This document shows positions 1 through 5,317 of a stretch of DNA of 9,241 nucleotides, in pieces (the first letter of the stretch is position 1; every line of letters begins with the position of its first letter). The notes beneath the pieces were generated by a model, which was not told the origin of the DNA, did not search any database, and worked only from the letters and a program-made list of their open reading frames with translations. Origin of the DNA: an uncultured Muribaculaceae bacterium (GTDB taxonomy: Bacteria > Bacteroidota > Bacteroidia > Bacteroidales > Muribaculaceae); contig CAJUBC010000066.1 of the NCBI GenBank assembly GCA_910584545.1, positions 1-9,241 of the forward strand, in the 5' to 3' direction. Both the position numbers and the translations under genes were made by a program.

Positions 1-2500
1 GGTGGAAGAACTGAATATCCTCCGAGAAAGGACGGGGCGACATATCGCGCTCCGGTGCTTTAGGATCGATGAGTATTGCCGTGACTTTCGGCTGACGGGC
101 CCGACCACCGGGTATGAAATCGCCTTCGGTCTTTTCGATGTACGTTTCTCCGGGAGCGATACCTGCTGCCTCTGCCGCCTCCTGCGATGCCTTCTGTTCA
201 GCCCCCAACCGTTCACGTTCAGCGATCTGGGCATGGGCAATCGACATCATGGCCTCATAGAAGCCGTTGATGGGCGGGTTATCATCCCAGTTCAGTGAGC
301 CGTATAATTCCAGTTCCTCATCAGAGAGTTTCCGGTACCCTGTTGCCTTTACAGGCTGCGGCTTTTCCTCCGGCTTCGCCATTTGCTGACGGCGGTTGTT
401 CTTCTGCTGAATTGGTTCCAGTTCGCCGAACAGATTGTAGGCAAAGAGTCGAGGGTCGGGATTATCCGAGTAATCCGGTCTGCCATCGGTCTCTATCTCT
501 TTGGCGGGTGCGGGCTTGGGAGAGGCTGTTTGAACTGATACCTGCTTTGCCCCGACCTCGTCCTGTACCTTCGCTTGCGGAGTTACTATCTCGACGACCT
601 CCATCCGCTGACTGTTGTCCTTGGATTCCTCACAAAGAGCCACTTTTTTGCCGGCTGCGATAAGTTTCGGGATATAGGCATCAAGTGCGTGTTGCGGAAA
701 TCCGGCCAGCTCAATCTTGTCGGCTTTCCCGTTCAGCCTTCTGGTAAGGGTTAAACCCAACACATCAGAGGCTTCTACTGCATCCTTTCCGAAAGTCTCG
801 TAAAAATCACCTATTTTGAAAAGAACCAGCGCATCGGGATGTTCTCCCTTTATTTCCTTGAACCGGGCAATCAAAGGAGTATCAGCCACTTTCGATGTCT
901 TAGGTGCCGGTTTTGGCACATCGGCTTTCTTCTCAGGTGTCCGTTTCAGTTTCGGGTCCTCCAACTGTTCACAGATAGCCACACGATGACCGGCCCGCAC
1001 GAGTTTGGGCAGATATACATCAAGGGCATGGTGAGGGAATCCAGCTAATTCGATGCGGCTGTCAATGCCACTTTGCCGACGGGTCAGGGTAATGCCAAGG
1101 ACCTCGGAAGCCTGCACCGCATCCTTGCCGAAAATCTCATAGAAATCTCCGACCCGGAACATCAGAATCGCATCGGGATGTTTCTTTTTCATCTCCCGAT
1201 ACTGCTTCAACAGCGGCTCGTTCTTCTGCTCAATCTTCTGGGCAAGCGGCTTCTGTTTAGGAGGTTCCGGCTTGACTTCGAGTTTTGGCGTCGGTGTCGG
1301 CTTGACAGGGTCCGGTGTAGGTGGCTTGATACCGTTGGAATTATACAGTTCCAGATTCAGTCGCATATGCAATGACTCATCGAGTGCCTTGCGCAAGTCC
1401 TCGGCTATGCCGTCCACTCCGCCTTCATGCTTGTAGATGATGGCGGGTTTACCAAATGGGTCTGTACCCACTTTGGCGTCGGTGTAGATGACATTCTGGG
1501 GAAATGCCTGAAAGAATTTGTTGCCCGGAACTTTAGTCCCACGGTCAATGACCGACTGGATGAAGAACTCCTCATCAGCCGACAATGTTTTCTTCCCCGT
1601 ATGCTTCTGGAGAATGATAAGGTCTGAGCCTGCATCGGTTCCAGCATTATCACTGAAAGTATTGTTGGGCAGACGCAGAGCTGCCACAAGGTCGGAACGC
1701 TTCACAAGTTCCATCCTCACAAAAGGGCTGGCGGCGTTCAGCACACCCTGCGATGCAATGAACGCAACCAAACCGCCCTCACGCACTTGATCGAGTGCTT
1801 TGAGGAAGAAATAATTGTGAATTGTCTTGGTAGCCTGTCGGTAGGCAATTTCCTTGCTCACGGCATACGCCGGGTCCGCCACCGCGAAATCACCGAAAGG
1901 AATATTGGAGGCGGCAACATCGAAATAGCCGTTGAAGTCACTCTCTATCTTTTCAAAGCCCTCAATACGGGTCAGGATAGAGGGATGCAATGCCGAGAGG
2001 ATTTTGCCGGTAAGCAAATCCTTCTCATACGCCAATATCTCAGTACCGGGGTATTTGCCATTTCGCAGAAAAGAGTCGATGAAAGCACCCTGACCGGCTG
2101 ACGGTTCCAGAAAACTTTTTATCTCGACTCCTGAATATTTCAATGAATCAGAGAGTGCATCCACAATGCGGTTGTCGGTATAGAACGCTGTCAGCACCGA
2201 AGCTTTCAGCGAATCCATATAACGTGCGAACTCCCTGTCATCCTTGGAATAGTCGTGAATCAGGCGGCGCAGTTCTACCGTCGGGGCAAACAACTCGATG
2301 TCCGATTTGTTCCACTTGGCGGCATCTGCCAGTTCGTGGGCATCGTTGAGAATACACTTCAACCCGCCGAAACCGGCATACTTGCGCAGAATCTCGCGCT
2401 CCTCTGCATTTTGTGCAGTGCGTCCGGCAACACTGAGACGAAACACCATACGTATCGCCTCGATGTTGTCGCGCATTGTCCGTAGTCTGCTATAAGCCAT
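1..2500 (-). CDS. Large N-6 DNA methylase-like ICE protein with two tandem MutS domain I copies (3' end outside window)
   Basis: An uninterrupted frame runs from the ATG at 2498-2500 off the left edge (833 codons, no stop), so the C-terminus is missing. Residues 41-47 read YAGFGGL, a landmark near the start of large mobile-element methylase/helicase proteins. Residues 132-140 (EPSAGQGAF) match methylase motif I, the S-adenosylmethionine site. N199-IPFG sits where motif IV (NPPF/Y) belongs, with the middle residue changed to Ile. A Pro/Lys-rich linker (about 390-418) leads to two copies of the MutS mismatch-binding domain, residues 430-515 and 543-628, both keeping GDFYE. Residues 629-833 are polar and unassigned. 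Relatives in Bacteroidales ICEs often continue into a superfamily 2 helicase; that part would lie outside the window and is inference. The start overlaps the DUF1896 gene by 11 nt, implying a common transcript. The methylase-like fold is well supported; activity and target are unknown. Confidence 0.85.
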   Translation of the reverse strand, partial: MAYSRLRTMRDNIEAIRMVFRLSVAGRTAQNAEEREILRKYAGFGGLKCILNDAHELADAAKWNKSDIELFAPTVELRRLIHDYSKDDREFARYMDSLKASVLTAFYTDNRIVDALSDSLKYSGVEIKSFLEPSAGQGAFIDSFLRNGKYPGTEILAYEKDLLTGKILSALHPSILTRIEGFEKIESDFNGYFDVAASNIPFGDFAVADPAYAVSKEIAYRQATKTIHNYFFLKALDQVREGGLVAFIASQGVLNAASPFVRMELVKRSDLVAALRLPNNTFSDNAGTDAGSDLIILQKHTGKKTLSADEEFFIQSVIDRGTKVPGNKFFQAFPQNVIYTDAKVGTDPFGKPAIIYKHEGGVDGIAEDLRKALDESLHMRLNLELYNSNGIKPPTPDPVKPTPTPKLEVKPEPPKQKPLAQKIEQKNEPLLKQYREMKKKHPDAILMFRVGDFYEIFGKDAVQASEVLGITLTRRQSGIDSRIELAGFPHHALDVYLPKLVRAGHRVAICEQLEDPKLKRTPEKKADVPKPAPKTSKVADTPLIARFKEIKGEHPDALVLFKIGDFYETFGKDAVEASDVLGLTLTRRLNGKADKIELAGFPQHALDAYIPKLIAAGKKVALCEESKDNSQRMEVVEIVTPQAKVQDEVGAKQVSVQTASPKPAPAKEIETDGRPDYSDNPDPRLFAYNLFGELEPIQQKNNRRQQMAKPEEKPQPVKATGYRKLSDEELELYGSLNWDDNPPINGFYEAMMSIAHAQIAERERLGAEQKASQEAAEAAGIAPGETYIEKTEGDFIPGGRARQPKVTAILIDPKAPERDMSPRPFSEDIQFFH
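617..1213 (-). repeat. Tandem duplication encoding two MutS domain I units
   Basis: Within the large methylase gene, 956-1213 (residues 430-515) and 617-874 (residues 543-628) encode two units that align without gaps; by hand count 52 of 86 residues are identical. Both match the N-terminal mismatch-recognition domain of MutS: GDFYEIF / GDFYETF (Phe453, Glu455 and Phe566, Glu568 correspond to the Phe-x-Glu pair that contacts the mismatch), then LTLTRR or similar, then AGFPxHALDxYxPKL, then VAxCE. No MutS ATPase, lever or clamp domain follows in the visible part. A linker of about 27 Lys/Pro-rich residues separates the copies. The divergence suggests an old duplication kept under selection. Confidence 0.85.
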
Positions 2501-2942
2501 ATTCATCGAAATACTCGGCAATGCGGCCGGATATTACCAGCTTGAAAATCACACCCTCGTTGGTGTTTAGAAATTCCCCGCTTAATTCAATGTCATTGAA
2601 CTCTGCCTGTAATTCCTGAAGAAACGTATCAGTCCAGAACTCAATGGAGCGCTCATCAAGGGAAATATGGTCTGAAAATTCGTCTGCAAGGATGCCGCTG
2701 ACAAATTCATACGGCGAGATCTCAAAGCCATCCAGCAAACTGTGCATGGCTTTTTCGGAGGAGACAAACACTTCGTCCCCGGCAAGACGTGACTCCACAT
2801 ATACATTCGCCGCAGCTTCGGCGCGGGCGGCGATCAGGACTTCATCATCGGCTTCCGGGAAACGATGCTCCGTCAGATAACGGTGCAGGTACAGAGTATA
2901 ATAGTCGAGGTCATAGCCCCGGCCATCATTCTTTTTTCTCAT
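2490..2942 (-). CDS. DUF1896 family protein
   Basis: A 150-residue acidic protein recognised as DUF1896, a family of unknown function found almost only in Bacteroidetes conjugative elements. Family landmarks are the N-terminal YDLDYYTLYLHRYLTEH stretch, an Ala-rich helix (AARAEAAANVYVESRLAG, about residues 38-55), a central segment with SPYEFVSGILADEF, and the C-terminal end IAEYFDEYGL. No signal peptide or membrane segment is visible, so it should be cytoplasmic. The ATG at 2942 is preceded by an A/T-rich leader without a Shine-Dalgarno site. Its TAG stop lies inside the start region of the downstream methylase gene (11-nt overlap), which suggests translational coupling and a joint role. DUF1896 genes commonly precede the giant methylase/helicase gene in such elements. 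The biochemical function is unknown. Confidence 0.85.
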   Translation of the reverse strand: MRKKNDGRGYDLDYYTLYLHRYLTEHRFPEADDEVLIAARAEAAANVYVESRLAGDEVFVSSEKAMHSLLDGFEISPYEFVSGILADEFSDHISLDERSIEFWTDTFLQELQAEFNDIELSGEFLNTNEGVIFKLVISGRIAEYFDEYGL

Positions 2943-3154
2943 AAAATATCATGGATTTTAGAGCTTGTGAATCCTTTCACGCTGCAAAGAAAAGGATACG
3001 TGACTGCATCAAGCATATATCCGACAGGGTCGGGACTCGGTAGCCTCGCAATGCCTCAGATTCACTCAATATCCGGCTTTACCGTTTAATTGAGCCTTTT
3101 AACACGCGCTTCCGATATGTAATTCCGCTTATTTTCAGCAATATAGTCAAGGTC

Positions 3155-3229
3155 AGTACCCCAAAATCCAAGAACCTGTAATTGATTACCAGATACTTAC
3201 GCATGAAAAACAGTCCATTTTGGGGTACT
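3155..3229. repeat. 13-bp perfect inverted repeat, possible operator or looping site
   Basis: AGTACCCCAAAAT at 3155-3167 is matched exactly in inverse orientation by ATTTTGGGGTACT at 3217-3229, with 49 bp between the arms. The spacer is too long for a terminator hairpin. The position in the divergent region and the reuse of GGGGTACTC at 3245-3253 favour protein-binding sites, for instance for one of the HTH proteins encoded alongside. The binding role is inference. Confidence 0.55.
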
Positions 3230-3253
3230 CTCCCGCCGGGGGACGGGGTACTC
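3222..3253 (+). promoter_or_regulatory. Direct repeat GGGGTACTC, candidate operator pair
   Basis: GGGGTACTC occurs at 3222-3230 and again at 3245-3253, 23 bp start to start, about two helical turns, so both copies would face the same side of the DNA. The second copy ends 2 bp before the TAATTTTG promoter box, where a bound protein would obstruct RNA polymerase. The left arm of the nearby inverted repeat supplies a third, inverted copy of GGGGTACT at 3155-3162. This is consistent with autoregulation of the rightward operon; the regulator is not known. Confidence 0.45.
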
Positions 3254-3255
3254 GG

Positions 3256-3263
3256 TAATTTTG
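3256..3263 (+). promoter_or_regulatory. Putative Bacteroidetes -7 promoter element (TAATTTTG)
   Basis: TAATTTTG matches the Bacteroidetes -7 consensus TAnnTTTG exactly and lies 26 bp before the ATG at 3290, leaving a short leader. I see no good TTG/TTTG at the expected -33 spacing; the nearest, 3219-3222, is about ten bases too far upstream. Promoters controlled by an activator often have a weak upstream element, but this remains a guess. It would drive the five-gene rightward operon. Confidence 0.45.
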
Positions 3264-3289
3264 CGTCGTAATCGAAAACGAAACGCGAA

Positions 3290-3667
3290 ATGAAGAAAAC
3301 AGAAATAGACTACAACGATGTGGGAACTTTCCCGAAGTTCGCCAAGGCCGCTATAAGAATCATGCTTGAGATGCTCAGATGCATGATGAAAAAGAAGGAT
3401 CCTCCGGTGCTGTCGGTAAACGGCAGGATGATTTATCTCACGGAACACCTTATGAAGCTCCTGGGGTTCAGTGTCCGCAAAGTCCGACAGCTAAGGGCCG
3501 ACGATGAGATAGAATACATGATCAGCAAGGACGGTTCGGTCGTGTTCCACTACGAGGATCAGGTTCAGGAATACATAGACAGGACTTTTGTCAGTTCCCG
3601 CAGTCCGGAGGGAAGACTCCGCAAGAAGATGAGAAATGAAAGATTCAATAACCTCGGTGCCAAGTAA
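3290..3667 (+). CDS. Small HTH (excisionase/MerR-type) DNA-binding protein
   Basis: A 125-residue basic protein that opens the rightward operon. Residues about 47-98 fit the MerR-like winged HTH of excisionase-type proteins: a helix beginning MIYLTEHLMKLLGF, a recognition-helix segment SVRKVRQLRADDEI, a wing YMISKDGSVVFHY and a final helix EDQVQEYIDR. The N-terminal 40 residues form a likely amphipathic helix with a Met-rich basic stretch; the C-terminal tail is strongly basic (RLRKKMRNER). It probably binds DNA in the cytoplasm, as a recombination directionality factor or as regulator of this operon; the repeats just upstream are candidate sites. The ATG at 3290 follows an A-rich leader and is the first in frame after the promoter-like box. 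It ends 30 bp before the next gene. The HTH assignment is good; the exact role is inferred from context. Confidence 0.75.
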   Translation: MKKTEIDYNDVGTFPKFAKAAIRIMLEMLRCMMKKKDPPVLSVNGRMIYLTEHLMKLLGFSVRKVRQLRADDEIEYMISKDGSVVFHYEDQVQEYIDRTFVSSRSPEGRLRKKMRNERFNNLGAK

Positions 3668-3697
3668 GGCGCCAATAATCCCCCCCAATAAAAGTTT

Positions 3698-5170
3698 ATG
3701 GAAAATATCCAGGAACATGAAGTGCTGATAGCCCGTAACAACGAGACGGGACAGGTAGGCGCGGTTGCCGGCCAGAATCCTGACGGCACACCCCAGATGG
3801 CAGACGCGAAGACTGCCAAGTTGAGCGACCTCGTTAAGTTCAACAAGGGACAGAACCCCCTCGAAGCGTTCATCTCCAACTTCGTCCGTCAGGCAAAGAA
3901 TCCGACGATGTTCAGTTTCTTCAGGCTCCCCGCCGACCGCTACGATGCTATTGCCCCGGCGATGGCCGACCTGATTCAGGACCCGGTGGCAAACGGCGAC
4001 ATGCTGAAGCAATACAAGGTAGATACCGAGTCTATGGCCAAGGGACAGGAACAATCGGCAAAAGAGGCTCCCGCACAGACTCAGTCCGAAGCAACCGGGA
4101 ACAGCCGGAGTCAGGAAAAAGAGCCATCGACCGCAGTGACGCTGGCGCCGGTTGACGTCAACAAGATCGACTGGGCATCCATCGAAAGGCAGTGGGGCAT
4201 CAGGCGCGATGACCTCGAAAAATCGGGTGCCCTGAACCAGATGTTGTTCAACCACAAGTCACCTCAGCTTTTCACCGTGACGCCTCAGTTCGGTGACGAG
4301 AAGTTTTCCATCGATGCCCGTCTCTCCTTCAGGAAGAATCCGGACGGAACATTCGGTCTTGTGCCTCACTTCATCAAGAACGAGCCTCGACTCAATGTGC
4401 CGTTCCAGGGATACGAGTTCACAAAAGAGGACAAGGAGCAGTTTCTCAAAACCGGGAATCTCGGTAAAGTAGTTGAGCTTGCCGACCCAAGGACCGGGGA
4501 AATGAAAAAGAGCCTTGTCAGCATCGACCGTCTGACAAACGACATCGTGGCCATGCCGGTGGACAAGATATACATCAAGAACAAAATCGGCAAGACCGAG
4601 CTCTCGATGAAGGAAATCGGCATCCTCAAAGACGGCGGTGTCATCAAAGGCAAGGAGATCGAGCTGAACAACGGCCGCAAGTTCACCAGTGACCTGCAGT
4701 ACAACGCCGACAAGCGTGATGTGGAGTTTGTCCGCACCCAGTCGCTCAAGCAGGAGCAGTCCGGCGAAAAGCAGCAACAGCAGCGCAACTCGTGGGTAGA
4801 TGCCGACGGCAATCCCAAGCGTATCACCAAATGGAAGGACACCCATTTCACGGAGCAGCAGATTTCCGACTACCAGGCCGGCAAGAAAATCGAGATTGCC
4901 AACGTCACGGACAAGCAGGGCCAGCCATGCACGGTATTCCTCCAGTTCAATAAGGAGAAGCAGCGTCCGGTCACGGAATACCACTATGCCGACAACAAGA
5001 AGGTTGTCGGTGTGGCCGAGGAAAGCAGGACACAGTATGCCGTGAACAATCAGGGCAAGACCAACGAGGCTACGAAAAACATCACCGACCCGCTCCAGAA
5101 GGGTCAGACGGCCCCCAAGAACGAGCATCAGCAGGCTCAGCAGCGCAAGCCCAAGGGACCGAAAGTATAA
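3698..5170 (+). CDS. DUF4099/DUF3945 protein of the ICE excision region
   Basis: A 490-residue hydrophilic protein with no signal peptide or membrane segment. Residues 1-110 form a conserved-looking N-terminal part, followed by a polar Gln/Ser/Glu linker (about 113-150). Residues 153-235 (from DVNKIDWASIERQWGI) match DUF4099. Residues 239-291 (from YEFTKEDKEQFLKTGNLG) match DUF3945. Two further related units follow, at about 307-348 (LQYNADKRDVEF) and 382-432 (LQFNKEKQRPVTEY), giving three degenerate repeats of a roughly 50-residue module. The tail is Gln/Lys-rich and basic (QQRKPKGPKV). Both DUFs are known mainly from Bacteroidetes mobile elements, often next to a topoisomerase gene as here, but their function is not established. 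The ATG at 3698 follows AATAAAAGTTT and fits family starts. A partner role with the downstream topoisomerase-like protein is inferred from conserved neighbourhood only. Confidence 0.85.
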   Translation: MENIQEHEVLIARNNETGQVGAVAGQNPDGTPQMADAKTAKLSDLVKFNKGQNPLEAFISNFVRQAKNPTMFSFFRLPADRYDAIAPAMADLIQDPVANGDMLKQYKVDTESMAKGQEQSAKEAPAQTQSEATGNSRSQEKEPSTAVTLAPVDVNKIDWASIERQWGIRRDDLEKSGALNQMLFNHKSPQLFTVTPQFGDEKFSIDARLSFRKNPDGTFGLVPHFIKNEPRLNVPFQGYEFTKEDKEQFLKTGNLGKVVELADPRTGEMKKSLVSIDRLTNDIVAMPVDKIYIKNKIGKTELSMKEIGILKDGGVIKGKEIELNNGRKFTSDLQYNADKRDVEFVRTQSLKQEQSGEKQQQQRNSWVDADGNPKRITKWKDTHFTEQQISDYQAGKKIEIANVTDKQGQPCTVFLQFNKEKQRPVTEYHYADNKKVVGVAEESRTQYAVNNQGKTNEATKNITDPLQKGQTAPKNEHQQAQQRKPKGPKV

Positions 5171-5230
5171 TCCGACTCTGACATAAATCCTGCCATTACG
5201 GGGTTGTTCCCGGTGGCTGTCCTCTTCACC

Positions 5231-5259
5231 GACATGGGGAGGCAGGTCCTCCCCATGTC
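5231..5259 (+). terminator. Perfect 12-bp hairpin between the DUF3945 and topoisomerase-like genes
   Basis: GACATGGGGAGG (5231-5242) and CCTCCCCATGTC (5248-5259) are perfect inverse complements around the 5-base loop CAGGT. The GC-rich stem would be very stable in RNA. The 3' flank is TTCCCG, not a U run, so it is not a classical intrinsic terminator; it may be a partial terminator, an attenuator, an RNA-processing or stability element, or a protein-binding site. It lies in the only long gap (147 bp) of an otherwise compact operon and could set the level of the downstream genes. Confidence 0.55.
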
Positions 5260-5290
5260 TTCCCGAAACTCTCTCCAATAACTAAATCAG

Positions 5291-5317
5291 GTAATAATCA
5301 ATAAAATAAATAAAACT
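5291..5317 (+). promoter_or_regulatory. A/T-rich translation leader of the topoisomerase-like gene
   Basis: The 27 bases before the ATG at 5318 are almost entirely A and T, without a Shine-Dalgarno motif. Efficient Bacteroidetes start sites typically have unstructured A-rich leaders of this kind, so this supports 5318 as the true start. It contrasts sharply with the GC-rich coding DNA on both sides. Confidence 0.5.

Larger units (their letters stand above)
2943..3289. promoter_or_regulatory. Divergent intergenic control region
   Basis: These 347 bp separate the leftward DUF1896-methylase operon from the rightward HTH-topoisomerase operon, so promoters for both should lie here. I see no convincing gene: the only open frame, extending rightward from 2865, overlaps the DUF1896 gene antisense and has no recognisable protein character. 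Notable content is a 13-bp inverted repeat (3155-3167 with 3217-3229), a second GGGGTACTC at 3245-3253, a TAATTTTG box at 3256-3263, and smaller inverted repeats: GTGAA/TTCAC at 2967-2980, ATCCTTT/AAAGGAT at 2971-2997 and CCGAC/GTCGG at 3021-3033. I found no exact minus-strand TAnnTTTG box; TATGCTTG (3010-3017, minus) differs at one position and is a weak candidate for the leftward promoter. Confidence 0.6.

Noticed and set aside
295..663. Plus-strand open frames over the left 2.5 kb, for example this one and 1787-2101
   Set aside because: They lie antisense to the continuous minus-strand methylase-MutS frame, which has clear motifs throughout.
617..1213. A genuine mutS mismatch-repair gene
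   Set aside because: Only domain I is present, twice, inside a longer methylase frame; no MutS core, clamp or ATPase domain follows in the visible sequence.
3010..3017. TATGCTTG on the minus strand as promoter of the DUF1896 operon
   Set aside because: One mismatch to TAnnTTTG and no upstream TTG at proper spacing; too weak to list as a feature of its own.
3021..3033. CCGAC-AGG-GTCGG short inverted repeat
   Set aside because: Five-base arms are expected by chance in a stretch of this size; there is no supporting repeat elsewhere.
3491..4255. 254-codon open frame on the minus strand
   Set aside because: Antisense across two well-supported genes (HTH and DUF4099/DUF3945) with no domain signal.
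4259..5278. 339-codon open frame on the minus strand
   Set aside because: Antisense to the DUF4099/DUF3945 gene, Leu/Val-rich without organised membrane segments or motifs; a shadow of codon bias.
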